In this document: piece by piece, positions 36,240-49,340 of the stretch
Position numbering within the stretch: position 1 is the stretch's first letter
Layout of the letters: each line of letters opens with the position of its first letter
Source of the DNA: Linyphia triangularis
Lineage: Eukaryota > Arthropoda > Arachnida > Araneae > Linyphiidae
Assembly: GCA_963978545.1 (NCBI GenBank)
Contig: OZ021721.1
Location: 104,668,366-104,732,365, forward strand
Length of the DNA stretch: 64,000 bases
Reading direction: 5' to 3'
Notes under the pieces: generated by a model
Database searches by the model: none
Told to the model about the DNA's origin: nothing
The model's input: the letters and a program-made list of their open reading frames with translations, nothing else
Made by a program: the position numbers and the translations under genes

Positions 36240-36425
36240 ATTATTTAATTTGATTTAATATAATATTTACATGATTTTAAATAATATTTGGACTATTTTA
36301 AATGATATTTATATTATTTTAAATAATATTTGTATTATTTTAAATAATATTTATATTACTTTAAATAATATATATATATTATTTTAAATAATATTTATAT
36401 TATTTTAAATAATATTTATTTTAAT
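36240..36425. repeat. AT-only minisatellite
   Basis: About nine degenerate copies of ttaaataatatttatattat (period near 20-22 bp). Confidence 0.85.
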
Positions 36426-36924
36426 TTGATAATTGCATTTTATTTTTGATAAATTAATCAATTTTTTTTTATCATTCGAATTTCATAAATTAATAAAATT
36501 GGTAGTTTTCCTATCTTATTTTTATAATTGAGGTATATATAAAATTGGTTTCATTCAGCAATGAATAGGTACACTGCACTATTAAATATTACTTAAAATA
36601 TTTTTTTAAATGGAAAAGAATTCTCCAAAACAATTTCTAACAAAAGATTAATATCTAATTAAACATCACAAAATTGAATACAACTGTTCATTGTATATAT
36701 TTCGCTTTGTTACTGTACATTAGTAGTGGATACTATCTTTGTGGCCTTAAATGTTTCTTATCCAAATTGTGAGCAATATTTACGTCAATATTTGTTTTAT
36801 GTAAATTGCTGGCAATAAGCTTTTGTATAAAGTGATGCTTGTTTTTATCAAATAAACTCTTAATCTCTTTTTATAAAAACCTATCAGTTTGTGCAAGAAA
36901 TTTGGTCCTCTTGCTTTTGTTACA

Positions 36925-37195
36925 AATATATTAATGCTATGCCTGACGGCTCCAGAACTTATGCAGAATGCAGGCACTGCCCAGGAGTTCAGCTGGATCC
37001 GAGGCATCTCTTCAGTTGCATCTCTGTTGCCTCGACCCTCTTCAACATCGATCTCAACTGCTGCCATGACACCCTTTATACCGATAAAGTCGGAGATGTG
37101 GCCAGAGCTGTGCTCAATGCCTTTGGTCCCATTTGACTTGTCCTATCACCTTTTTTCTGCACTTGTCACACGACAACAACAACAACAACAATGCT
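36925..37195 (+). pseudogene. 3' end of a non-LTR retrotransposon (zinc-knuckle-like C-terminus and tail)
   Basis: The plus-strand frame reads PDGSRTYAECRHCPGV, then HLFSC, and ends AVLNAFGPI with a TGA at 37134-37136. The pattern C-x2-C ... H-x3-C near the C-terminus, followed by a short amphipathic end, is typical of the terminal region of arthropod non-LTR elements that carry an RNase H. The stop is followed by ~35 bp and a (CAA)n tract at about 37172-37193, consistent with the short simple-repeat 3' tail of such elements. The 5' part is missing, so this is a truncated insertion. Confidence 0.65.
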
Positions 37196-37775
37196 ATGAA
37201 AGAAAGGTATAAGTTACGTTTTGTATTCTGGACTTTCATTTCATAATATTTCATTGTTTTCTTTGTAAATAGTGGCTATCAGCTTGATTAGGAAGCCGCG
37301 TTTTTCTTTGTTACATATTTTCTTTCTATTTTTTAGAAGAATGTTTATATACTTTTAGGTATGTATTACATTTTCGCTGTTCAACATTTCTGATTCTTGA
37401 ACATTCTTGAACATTTCTTCAATTACGCTGTTGCTTTCTTTTATGTATATAATTTGAATTGTTTTGTTACTTTTTAATTAAATATATATTTTTCCTATTG
37501 TCACGTTATAGTAGTACATTTGTAAAGGGGTATTTAAACTTAGCACTTTTTACACATCCCCTGGTTGTGTCAGTGAAAAAGTAGATATTTACATACCAGA
37601 CTTAAGGATTGGGTTTTCTCACTTTATAATTAACCACTTGTGGGTGGTTAAAACTCATAGCAAATCGGAGGATCACAGCCGAAAGTCCTGATGAGCGAAT
37701 AGGAGACAGAGTCGAAACCATGAGAGTGAAAAGTACTGACATTTATAACGATTGACACATTCCCTAGCTGACTAG

Positions 37776-37939
37776 ACAATTTCCTGGTCCATACAGAAAA
37801 TCAGAATTCTCTTTCCAGCCCCCAGAAAACGATGAAATTCCCGTAACGCCACCCAGATGCCTGACTTTTGAGAGAAGAGTCCGGCAGATTTTCCCTTGGC
37901 CACCCACGCATTTTGATGATACAAGGGCCAAACTGCATT
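37776..37939 (+). CDS. Unassigned exon-like open frame
   Basis: The frame is open from a TAG near 37766 and runs past a good donor-like sequence, CATT|GTAAGTTAG at 37939/37940; the acceptor-like ctgactag before 37776 has a weak pyrimidine tract. Residues include QPPENDEIPVTPPRCLTFER, RVRQIFPWPPTHFDDTRAKL and HC. Proline, arginine and charged residues are abundant and the GC content is well above its surroundings, unlike AT-driven noise. I do not recognise the family and found no neighbouring exon. It could be an exon of an unrelated plus-strand gene, or a fragment of a transposon protein; the GC-rich sequence immediately upstream (37600-37770) favours a mobile-element origin. Confidence 0.28.
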
Positions 37940-38392
37940 GTAAGTTAGAACTATCCTTCCTCAACCGGTATATTTACTTCTTAATGCTAAAGGCAACAGT
38001 ATATAATTTTAAGTATTGGGATGCACGACTATTGCTAGTATGATAAAGTTAAGAGTGTAGTTTTATAATTTTAATTGTTATTTGCAGAATGCATGGGCCT
38101 TTTTCATTTAGAAATTGTCATTTGAGGATGTTTTAGCTTATTTGTATATATTTTAGTATTTCCGAATAAATAGGTAGACCTGAGTTTTTCAATAGGTTAT
38201 TGAATCCTTGATTTATTTCATTTAGATTTTGTTAGGTTCACGAGTTTTCTTGCAAATATGCAATGTTTATTCTATATTACGCAATGTACTTAGTAATCCA
38301 CTAAACCTCATGGCACCTATAGCTACTCCTAAGGAGTTCCTAAGTTTCCATTTATATAGGGAGCAACTTTCACTTAAAATAATAGACTGATA

Positions 38393-38577
38393 CAGTCAAC
38401 TCTTTATAACTCGAAGTTCAAGGGACTAGCCAAATTCTTCGAGTTATCCAAAGTTCGAGTTGTGGAGAGTCACTCGGTAGTTATTTTCTATTCAAGGCAT
38501 ATTCTTGAGACCTAATGAATACTTCGAGATAAGCGAATATTCGACTTATGAGACTTCGAGTTATCGCGAGTTGACTG
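38393..38577. mobile_element. Tc/mariner-pogo (Tigger-like) MITE
   Basis: 185 bp flanked by TA (38391-38392, 38578-38579). Termini are CAGTCAACTCTTTATAACTC and the inverse GAGTTATCGCGAGTTGACTG. Internal repeats of cttcgagtta are typical of pogo/Tigger-derived MITEs. No coding capacity. Confidence 0.88.
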
Positions 38578-38599
38578 TATTGAAAAAATAAATAAATTA

Positions 38600-39850
38600 T
38601 TTTTCTTTTTTAAATGTAATTATGCATTTGAGTATATTTTATTCTTATATTGAATTGAATTTAATAAAATATAATCATTACTTAGAAACATTTCATTCAA
38701 TGACGGAAAACTAATTAAGACAGTGCCAATGGTTATAAGCTTTAAAAATAACCTTTTGTTACTTTCAAAACTCTTTTAGTGTTAATTTCTGAAATGTTTC
38801 TCGTTGTTGCAGAAAACTTTATTTTTAAAGTTTCCACCAACAACGCACAAAGAAGCAGCATGTATGGTATTTAAAGCGACTTAAGCTCTCAAGAGACCTT
38901 ACGAATTATCAATACAGAACAATTACTTGCGTTTTAACACTAACCGTGAGAATTCGAAAAGCTGTTTCAAAGGAGTGAAGTCGATACTTTTATGTGGCAT
39001 AAAAGGAAGCAATTTCCATTCTACATTAATGATTATCTATAGGAGGAGTGCTTATTCGAATAATAATTTTGGACGTGACACAAACAAATAAAAGAAAGTG
39101 GTCCAGTGTTCCAAAGAGAAAGAGTTTGTAAATAAGCAACGCAATTTTAGTTGTATATAAAAATTTAACCTTTATGTAACAACTTTCCTCTATACTACTT
39201 TTATATTCATCTTCAATCAGTATACTTTATTAACTGCATATTCAAATGACGTAAAGCTTTTGTTTATACATTATTTTTATATTTTTCTTTAACCAATGTA
39301 CTTAACTAAACACGCTCTTAAACAATGAGAAATTGTTATTTTTCTTTCATGCTTGGTTAAATACATACTTAAAAACGCGATCTTTTTGTTTATATTTCTT
39401 TATATTTTTCATTAATAAAAATACATATTTAAACAACGAGGATGTGTTGAAAATGATAAGTTAATAAATACTTTATAATACATGACTGTGTTTTTCTCTC
39501 TTAATCCGCATACGATAGAAATTACAGATTTTTTGTACATTACTTCTATTATTTTTTTAAATTGTATCATACTGATGTTAACAATTAATTTCAGGTGAGA
39601 AAAATGCATTATTATATTTGTCTTTGCTACTTGATCATCAAAATTTATGGAGTCATATCATTGGTAGAGGCATATAAAGATGTAAATAAAAAATAATTGA
39701 GTTGAAAATTGTAACATCAGAAGGCTGTATGAAACTTAGTGTGAGTATAATTAAATTGCATCTGCTTAGAGCCGTCTAGAGCCTGCACAAATGAATATTT
39801 TTTCATAAACTTTGGTACATCTATGTTATAGCTATTAAGATTAATTTGGA
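38600..39850. other. Gene-less AT-rich stretch
   Basis: 39230-39440 holds a weak degenerate repeat (ttaaccaatgtacttaa, ggttaaatacatacttaa, aaaatacatatttaa). No gene or element boundary was recognised. Confidence 0.35.
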
Positions 39851-39854
39851 TATT

Positions 39855-39996
39855 ATACATAATAACCAGTTATTATGTATAATAACCAGTTATTACGTAT
39901 AATAACCAGTTATTACGTATAATAACCAGTTATTACGTATAATAACCAGTTATTACCTATAATAACCAGTTATAATGTATAATAACCATTTATTAT
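39855..39996. repeat. 20-bp minisatellite, seven copies
   Basis: The unit is taataaccagttattacgta, itself nearly palindromic (aataacc...ggttatt-type), so the array can fold into successive hairpins. Flanking sequence (gattaatttggatattatac) recurs at 41413, next to a single degenerate unit. Confidence 0.92.
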
Positions 39997-39999
39997 GAA

Positions 40000-42900
40000 T
40001 ACTATACAAATTAATTATATTAGCTATAACATATATCCTATTTAAAACATGGAAAAGTATACATGTAAAAAAACATACGATTATGTATCGCTGAGAGATG
40101 AAAATATACCACTTTTAGGCCAGATATAGAAATTTATTTTACAGACAGAATTTTTTCAGAAACGTTGTGAGGATGTTATCGACCAGAAAGTAAACTATCC
40201 AATAAAGTTTTGAATATATTTCTAATAATTAATGTTGTTTGAGTGTCATTTGCTATAAATTTTTTTTTTTTTTTAATTTTTAAAAAATATTTTAAAACTT
40301 TTATATTTAAAAAAATTTTAAATACTATTTTTTTTCTTATTTATTTTAACCAAGTTTTATGAGTCTTAGAAGTTAATTTAAGGCCCATTTATGTCTTAAA
40401 ATTTTCTAAGCTAATTCCAAATTATATTAGATTTACAAGAATTTGGCTTATAAGTCGAGTAAATTTTAAAATACAAAAAATCAAATTAAAAAAAAATGTG
40501 ACATAAAATGCAAGCTGAAACTTTTATTAGTTACACATAATTTAAAATGTTGTAATTTTCAAATTCAACTAGGCAAGATAAATTATTTTAATATTCCTTT
40601 AAAAAGACAATTAGAATATTTTGCAAGTTTTTGATTTAACGCAGATATTATTAATGCATATGTAGAGTTACTTTTTTTTTCAGTATATTTAGGTAGAATT
40701 TATCTTGTTCTTTTTTAATGTAGTCTCATTGCAATAGCGTGGATAGATTTCAGGGTCATAATAAGAGATTCCAGAAAAAAATAAGCGTTTGGATGTGTAA
40801 AATTAAACCTAGAGATAGAGAGAGAAATTTTAATTCTGGAATGCTATTCTTTGAAAATAAATGAGTTGAATATATCTAATATCTTTTTACAAATACTTAG
40901 CTATTTTCTTTTGTGTTGATATACATTTGTAATAACGAATATGAATTGTTTTTATTTTCCACACCAAGCAAAGGAAGAATATCTAATGTAAATAGATCTG
41001 TAGGTGGTAGATGTTAAAAATATTTTAAAGTACAGAGTAATATACTATTGAAGAATTATGAATTAGGTTACTCTCAAATTCAGTAATACGTTAACTCAAC
41101 AGTCAGTTTTTCTTCACACAGAAGTGTCTTTAGCTTATAAAACTACGTTAATAAAGAAATATTTTTGCTTCTATAAATTTTTACTATTACTCATCTTTTT
41201 TTTATTTAAGATAATTGAGTGCAATCGTGTTTAAAAGAAATAAATTTACCTTCACTGAGAGAAGTTTTAACAATATCAGCAAAAGCTGTTGCACTCAGAA
41301 TTTAATTTTTATAGATTCAAGTGAATTTTCAGGTGCTATAATTCAAGAATATACGAGGTTTAACTCTTTAAATTTTAGTAAGTGAAGTTCATGTAGATGT
41401 TATAGCTAATATGATTAATTTGGATGTTATACATATTAAATTAGTATTATGTATAACAACCAGGTTATTATGGATAATACCTAAATTATTTATATTAGTT
41501 ATAGCATATATACTTCAGAAATGTGGAATGCAATTTATCAATTTCTTGCACACATCTTATTAAAATTCAATAAGCTATATGTGAGGCTGTCGTACCTTGG
41601 ACATAGTGTACCTTGAATCATTAGAAAAGAGTTGAACTAATGAAATACTTACTGATATTTATGAAAAACCTAGTTTTTTTACTTTTAATGTGTTGTTTAG
41701 AAGTATTCAAAAATTTTCTAAGTAATGTAAATGGATAAATTTATCCATACTATCAATTTATTGTCTCTTTTTTTAATATTTTCTGCATCTTATATGTATC
41801 TTATTTAATATTTTATAATGTTAGTTCTTTTCTTTCTTAGATGTAATAATTTATGCAGTTTTACAGTTTATTGTTGCACTTGTAGAACATTTTAAATTAA
41901 AAACTAAAAAGATAAATTAATTTGTGGAGAAAAGCAATTTTGTATATTAAGAAAACGAACTACATTGAAACTCTAAAAAATTTGCAAATAAAAGAGAACA
42001 ATACATGCAATTTTCTATGTATGCAAAATTTTATGTGTTCAAAAACATTTAATTACAAAAATAGGAAATTTATATCAATGAAGAATGTTAAATAATTTCT
42101 AGTTTTATAAACATGAGTTTATTTTACATGGAGGTTGTGGATTAAATGTCTTGATCCTCATAGAAATGTTCGTGTGAAACAGTTAATTGCGATTGCTTGA
42201 ATCTAATTGCAAATACCTTTGTATTCTTTATGGTTTTTCAAACACATTTATTTTCTAGATGATTTTCTGTGCTTTTTTAATTTTTGTAATATGTAAGTAG
42301 TGTTTTTGACCTAAGGCCTTTTTAATACACCATCCAACATTAACATAACAAATTAAAATCTGACATTTTGAGCCCAATCATAACTAAAATTGATTTATTA
42401 GATCAAAGTAATGCAATAAGAAGTCTATTTACATCTATTCTCCCTTTTCTGTAAAAAATTATAAAGTATTGTTTTAATAACAAAACAATGAAAATTTTGC
42501 ATTACAATATATTGATTTATTTTTCTAGTTTGTATAAAGTATAAATATAAAAAATTATAGTTATCAAGAAAACGCGTAATTATATATGCTGCAATAGCTT
42601 TGAAAATATGTACTTTTATTGAAAACTGTTTTTATAAGTCAATGTCTGTTTTCAATCAATGTCTATATTATTTATAGAAGTCAAACTATATTTCCGAAAA
42701 CTATACATATATGTATAAATTAATTAAATCAAACTATTGTTTTTAACGAATAGTATTGATGTTAATGAAAATTGTCAGTAATTGTGTGAAATAATATTAA
42801 CTTTTGAATAACCCTTTCAATATCATAAGATTAATGAATTCTTTTGGATAATTAATAATATTTTAGTGTTGCCCTCTAGTGACTTAAAAGAGTATTTGTT

Positions 42901-45130
42901 TTATAAATATATTGTTCTATAATTAGTAGTTTAAAACCCATCACTACGGGAAAATGTCACAATACTTGAAAATTTAATTTTAAAATACTTTTAAAAATTG
43001 TGAAGCAAAAGTTACTTTAGAGAGTTACTGCTGAAACATCAATTAAAGTGCATCGTTTCATGTTTTCATTCAGTTCTATATTTTTTATTTTTGTAAATAT
43101 TTAAGTACTTCTTAGAATATATAAAAATATAAAAGCCCCGAAATGGGATTTTATTTTGCCTAGCAAAATTAGGCCTTTTTTAAATAAAGTTTTACGTTTT
43201 ATTAAATGCACACAATTTAGATTTGTAAAAAAAATTCAAGTCGAAAATAAATAAGCATCAGAATCGAATGTCATTGAGAACGGAATTATTCATATTGAAT
43301 TAAATAAAATGTGTGTAATTAGTAAATTTGAAGGTTTGTTTTAACATTATAAATATTTTGTTACAAATTCTTTGCTTACAAGGAAAAAAAACAGTATTTT
43401 GTTGCTGGAAGTAATGATTGTACAAAATTGGATTACTTTGGATTTTAATTGTTTTATTTTTAAGACATACAACGGCTTATATTATACATGATAAACTATA
43501 ATTCTTCGGGTATTTGTAAGGATTGTATTTTTTATTAAAAACGTATATTTATCTATTTATTTGACAAACCAATTTACTTCAGTGTTGAAAGACAACTTTT
43601 ATACAATGAATCTCTACATCTAATAATGTCGTTTCATTTAACAGCGATATTTAATACTAATCATAGCACTAATTACACCATGCTTGATAAATTCAAGTTG
43701 TTATAATTCCAAGTATTAATTTGATGATTTAATATTTTTGAGTCGGCTAAAATTACACTTAATTTAATTGGTCCCAATATTAAATATGCAGATATGCTTA
43801 TAGCAAATATATTTTATTTCGAATGAAACCGCATCTAAGTGGACATCCGTTAATCTAATTGAATATTTAATAAACAAGAAACAATTACGCAAATAATCAA
43901 AATAATAAACACTTATTTTATTTAAAGTATTATCCAAATAATTTTTTTTACTACTTTCCTGTAAAAGTGTAGTTAAATGAAACAAGATAAAAATTATTAC
44001 ATGCTTATGTTTAATAACAATAGATTGCAAATAAGCCTGATATGGATAGTATAGAAAAGTATTCTAGAAGAAAAAAGAAATTCATGGTTTATCAAATTTA
44101 CGGTAGGTTTATCTTTTGGTACTTTTTGTATAAATGAAAGTTTCTAAGTTGAACAGAAATGACTTTTATTCAGTCAAAAGTCTTTCTTATGTATACAAAA
44201 GAAACTATTGATATTTTCTCCATAACAAATTCAAGAAATATCAGTGTGTGTAACAGAATTGATTTTCAAAAGTAGGCTAAAATAGGTTACATTTTCACTA
44301 CGAATTTTACGTACCCTCCAACACAGAGGATAACCATATTGTTACGACAGCTTTTTTAATGATTTTTATTATTCTATATCAATAGATAAATAGATAAAAA
44401 TACAAAAAAAATTATTTGTTATTCTTATGCAAATATTTATGTATATTGTTTATGAAAGGTTTAATTGACAAAACATTGTTTTACTGCTGCAATATATGTG
44501 ATATAATAGCATCGTATTATTGCTTAATTACATCTCGCTATTTCATCATCATGTAGCTTTCTTGTAGGTTCTCTACTTTGTATAAATACGAAAATCACAT
44601 TTTCCGACTTTATCTCTCTTAGTATATTGTTATGGATCACATAGAGTTAGTCCTTCTTGCATTTATTTTAATGTATCATTTACAAAGTAAAAAAATGAAT
44701 ATAAGTCAAAATATTAAATGTGCAAATCGATTATTAAAACATATTTACTTATCTATTTTCCCCTTTCACATTTAAAAGGTACGATGATTTTTCTCAAAAG
44801 TCATATTACTAAGTTAAATTTGATGCGCTTGAATGCTCATTCCTTAAAATATTATCATGGCTTAGTTATCAGGAAATTTAATTTTAATATTTACTTTGTA
44901 TAACATAACAAATTATATTTTAATTTTAGCTTTTTGTACTATATCCGTGATTTACTTATTTGTCTGCACATATCTTCATGTTTCACATTTGAGTTTTATA
45001 AGGTTTGGAGCATTAAAAATTTCTAATTATTGAATTATTGCTTGCTCAAGTAAATTTTTTAATAGTGTCTTATGTGTTCTTGGAAACGGAACTAATGTTA
45101 ATGTGCATTAATTTTTTTTTTAGTTGCTTT
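40000..45130. other. Five kilobases without a recognisable gene
   Basis: Extremely AT-rich. Open frames here (for example minus 43764-44030) have composition expected from AT bias and no domain. Apart from the echo of the 39855 minisatellite at 41400-41510, I see no repeat or element boundary that I can support. Confidence 0.4.
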
Positions 45131-45136
45131 CATAGT

Positions 45137-45676
45137 TTTATGTTCAAAATTTGTTTCATGAAATGGATAAATCTACTCACATATTTTAATTATATACTGT
45201 ACATATTATACTGCGCACGGTTTTTTTCTCTGTAAATTTATCGCTTTCCCACACTTTTGTAAACATTTTCAAAAACCAGGACGGGCAAGTGCACCATCTT
45301 GATCATAATTAGCGGGGCGGCGCTTGTGATGTTGATAGAGGGAATAATTTTGCCGTCTTTTTTGAAAATTAGCTGTGGCAAGTTACATATATTGCATGAA
45401 TTTTCGCAATTTTTTTAGTGGTCTCCAAAATACTTTTATGTTCAAAATTTGTTTCGAGAAATAGATAAATCTATTCACATATTATAAGTATATATTGTAC
45501 ATATTGTAAGGCACAAGGGTTTTTTTCCCTGTAAATTTTACCGCTTTTCTACTCTTTTGTAAACATTTTCAAAGGCCAGGTCATGCAAGTGCACCATCTT
45601 GATCATCATTAGTGGCGCGGCGCTGGTGATATTGATAAAGAAAATAATTTTTCCGTGTTTTTTGAAAATAAGATGA
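45137..45676. repeat. Direct duplication of ~243 bp, spaced 296 bp
   Basis: 45137-45378 and 45433-45676 share ttttatgttcaaaatttgtt, cttttgtaaacattttcaaa and gcaagtgcaccatcttgatc, followed by a gcgg(g)cggcgct motif. About 85-90% identical. Non-coding. Confidence 0.85.
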
Positions 45677-46094
45677 GGTACAATTTAGTGGTGGTAAAGT
45701 ATAGGTAAATTTCCCCCAATTGATTGAGGGATTAAAAAATTTCATTTGGAAATATAATAAAAGAAAGTTTTCTTCGATATCTCTCTCTTTTTTTTAAAAT
45801 TTCCATATTTTTATTAAAATGAGTGATTTTTATAACCATCTAACCTTAGACATTTTATAAAAACATCTTTCCAAAAATAAATTATTTAAACTTTTGAGAG
45901 AAATTTATGAATGTAGATGACCATGACTAATTTGTAAGAAAATTATTTTGGAAGATCTAAGGTTGTTTTAAATTCGTAGAGATTAATTTAAAATATACAA
46001 TCAGAAAGCCATCTTTGAAGTGCTTCTTTCTAAAAAAGAAATGATATTAAGAGCATTACAATTTAAAGTTATTTGAAAAAATTAATCTAAAAAT

Positions 46095-46335
46095 GGTATT
46101 TTAAGGTATAAGTGTACAACGGAAATATTACTTTAAGGTATAAGTATACAATTTAAATATTATTTTAAGGTATAAGTATGCAATTAAAATGTTATTTTAT
46201 GGTATAAGTATAAATTAAAATGTTACTTTTAGGTATAAGTATAAATTAAAATGTTATTTGAAGGTTTAAGTAAAAATTAAAATCTTATTTTAAGGTATAA
46301 GGATAAATTAAAATGTTATTTTAAGGTATAAATGC
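46095..46335. repeat. Minisatellite of ~30-bp units, about eight copies
   Basis: The unit is approximately ttttaaggtataagtataaa followed by ttaaaatgtta. Copies carry small indels. Non-coding. Confidence 0.88.
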
Positions 46336-46339
46336 ATAC

Positions 46340-47515
46340 ATTCGAATAATTTTCTTTCATTTTTGAACTCGACTTGCAATTTTTTTCACACTTAACAGAT
46401 GTTGGAAATTAAAATTCTTGCATACAAATTTTCATCATTTGAAGATTTTCAATTAATTTATTAAAATTTATTTAACTAATTAGGATCTCATGGCACAAAT
46501 AATTCAATTTGTAATTTATTTAGAATTTAATGCTTGTTTCATAAAAATCTTTTGGAAAGTATTTAAAATACACACCTTTTTATAGGAATATAAAAATTAC
46601 AAATTAAGTTAAAAATAATTTTTTTCATGGATGTATACTATTCTGGTTGGTATTATAACCTGCATTTTACACTTTATATCTCATTAAATTTTTTTAGTTC
46701 ATTGATTTACACTCAAGTTACTTCTGGTTACTAACAAATCAAGTTTAATGCAAGTCAGAATGATCTTTTTGGCACTATGTACCTTCACTCAAAAAGTACT
46801 TTGAATATCGTAAATACCATATTACCATTTCAAAGTTACCGAGCTAGAAAATATTTTGAAGAAAGAAATAAGAATGTTTGCTTTCAGAAAATGGAGCAAT
46901 TTATAATGTATATCGATGTATTAATGAATGGGTTCTTATGGCAAGAGTACGTACTACACGTTGGGGCATGACATTATTCAATATGAACTTAATTGTTTCT
47001 TTTAATAACTTATTATTATTTTACTAAATAAAAGAACTAATAAGAACAAACACACATTATTTCTTACAATACAATTTTATTGCATAGTAAACCTTTACAT
47101 TAGCTTGCATTAACCAACATCAAAGTGGAACAATAATAATAGCCATGCAATATTTATTCCATATGTTTTGCTGTTTGTATTAAAATATAGTTTGCTAAAT
47201 ACAAAATATACATAGGCCTCTTTGTTTCTGGAAAATGCATTATTGTTGTTGAGGGATGATGCAATGTCAGTTTTCAGTATTTTTCAAATAATAAGTAAAA
47301 GGTTAGCATAATCGATTTATTTAATAAATAAACACCTTCAATTTAAATGTACAAGATCAACAAAGATTGGGAACAAATGCAAAAATGCACTCCCTACCAA
47401 ATTTTACGTATATACTACATATATTCAATGCATTAGTCAAACGGCCCAAACTATTTTCCAGTTTGTTCCATACGTTCAATAGCATGTTCTCGTCAATGCT
47501 CGTCACGGCAACAAG
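46340..47515. other. Gene-less AT-rich stretch
   Basis: No supported feature. The plus-strand frame at 46777-46971 has no recognisable domain. Confidence 0.35.
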
Positions 47516-47519
47516 TTCC

Positions 47520-48080
47520 TACAAGGCTGATTTACACGTTAACAGTCGGCGTACCACATCTCCAGTTACTAGATACAAGTAACTGGCATCGTGTAAATCC
47601 TTCATGTCAGTCACTGGATTAGCCAGTTTGACACTGGCCCATAACCCGTGGTCTCATGTGAACAACGACTGGAGTAGTAATTCTGGTTCAATAGGTGGAT
47701 TTTTCCAGTCAATGGCAGCTGGAATCCCAATTAACGCAAACGGTGACTTGTCCATTAACTTACCAGCTCACATGCCAGCCACTCATCGTAAAGAGTAAAA
47801 CCGACTTCATTGGGATTATATAAAGTATTTCTTTTACATACCCTTTCAGGAAGAAATCTCATGGAGTGATATTACGAGCCCTGAAAACCCATATCAAGAA
47901 CAAAGCCTTATGGTCAGTTTCATCAGGAAGATTGATTGCATCTACCTGGATGTATTGCAGTTTTGGTAGTTACTACAACTGACTTCTCAACTTTATTATT
48001 TCAACAGAAAGAGTTACCAATTAATTGACGCAACATGTTTGCGCCTTTTACTTGAACGTTAATTAGAACACGCTATTAAA
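47520..48080. mobile_element. Probable transposon fragment with internal inverted repeats
   Basis: Markedly richer in GC than its surroundings. A stem is formed by gatttacacg (47529) with cgtgtaaatc (47591) around ccagttac...gtaactgg, and caaactggctaatcc-type motifs recur. Such 'tttacacg + cagtta' ends are reminiscent of PIF/Harbinger-type MITEs, but I cannot place both termini. The frames across it (47367-47798 plus) show no known domain. Confidence 0.35.
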
Positions 48081-48177
48081 CTTATGAATGAATTGTAATA
48101 CCGTTTGGGGGGGGGGGGGGAAGGCTGTTGAGAATGTGAATATTGGCACACATTGAATATATGTAGTAGGTACTTAA

Positions 48178-48390
48178 CACGTTCACGCCGGCGCGTACCA
48201 CCGGTGGCCCACACTAGACTGTCTCATCGGGCGGCGCTTACCACCGGTGGCCCGCACTAGACTGTCTCATCGTACCACAGGTGGTACGCGCCGCCCGATG
48301 AGACAGTCTAGTGCGGGCCACCGGTGGTACGCGCCGCCCGATGAGACAGTCTAGTGCGGGCCACCGGTGGTACGCGCCGGCGTGAACGTA
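48178..48390. mobile_element. GC-rich modular hairpin MITE with TTAA duplication
   Basis: 213 bp flanked by TTAA (48174-48177, 48391-48394). Termini are CACGTTCACGCCGGCGCG and the inverse CGCGCCGGCGTGAACGTA. Each arm holds two ~50-bp modules with accggtggcc and tctagtgcgggcc...gatgagacag, inverted between arms, and the tip is cgtaccacaggtggtacg. Its GC content of about 60% is the highest in the window. It would form a nearly perfect cruciform. No reading frame of note. Confidence 0.85.
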
Positions 48391-48789
48391 TTAAAACATG
48401 GTGTGTATATTATCATTTCAAGTTTCAATAATTCTTGTAGTTTTTTAAAATTAAAAGTGCTTCAAAAATGGGTGAATAATTTGTGCTAGTTTTGCATCAG
48501 AAAACAACTTTTATTTAATTATCAAATTTAACAGTGATAAGTTGGTATAAAATATACATATTTGACTAAATCAAGAACTAAATTATTTACAAAAGCACAT
48601 ATTTTTCTCAAAATTAAACTAGATCCTTTTCCTTATAAATATTTAAGGTTTGCGAGCTCAGATATATTCGTAAAAGTAATCTTTAATATCAATATACTCT
48701 TTCGAAGCTTATAGTTTTATGAAGTTTTTTTTATCGTAATTTATTCTCGTTATAAATCATAAATATATTCTGATTTAATTATAACAATT

Positions 48790-49340
48790 CAGGAACCTTT
48801 TATACTTCTTTCAATGGAACTGAAATTGTACCCAATCTCATGGGACGTTTAAATGTTAGTATTTTGAATGAGTTTAGTAATGTTTCATTTAAAAATGCAG
48901 TTGAAAATATTTCATTATATACTAACCGTGAAACTGTGAATGAGAATTTAATTTACAAAATTTATTTTTGTTATTAATTCGGTACACATTTTCTTTTATT
49001 AATATGAAAATGAAGGAACACTTTATATTTCTTTCAATAGACAATCAACCATGAACTAAATTTTTTGTAGGAACGCACATTTCCGTTAAACTTAATAGTT
49101 ATTTTAATCATTATGATGAAAAGTTTCTTTTATAAATGCTTATGTAAATTTTTGAAACCTCACCGTGAAAATGCAAATAGAAAATTATTTAGTACATTTC
49201 TTTCAATAGGTAAATAACTAGGAGCTAAATATTTAGCAGGAACACGCATTTCTCTCAAATCTAATAGGTATTTCAAATGCTGATGTTAAATTTCTTCTTA
49301 AAAATGAATATAAAAATGTTTGGCTTTTTGCCATCCAATT
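48790..49340. repeat. Degenerate tandem repeat, ~190-200 bp, about three units
   Basis: Recurring blocks are tatttctttcaatag, aggaacgcacatttc, aatagttattt, and ccgtgaaaatgcaaat / ccgtgaaactgtgaat. Strongly diverged. It lies downstream of gene B. Non-coding. Confidence 0.55.

Noticed and set aside
36780..37212. Overlapping frames on both strands around the retrotransposon 3' end.
   Set aside because: Only the plus frame ending AFGPI carries a family pattern (C-x2-C, HLFSC). The others are shadows of it.
37670..37725. Hammerhead-ribozyme-like core: CTGATGAG at about 37690 followed by CGAAA 17 bases later, with a possible short stem III (GGTT / AACC).
   Set aside because: Stem II bases next to the core do not pair beyond one G-C, and no stem I partner fits the sequence before CTGATGA. 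It may be a decayed or chance match. A covariance-model search would decide.
39855..39996. A CRISPR-like array of short regular repeats.
   Set aside because: The 20-bp units are contiguous without unique spacers, and the context is a eukaryotic intron-rich genome.
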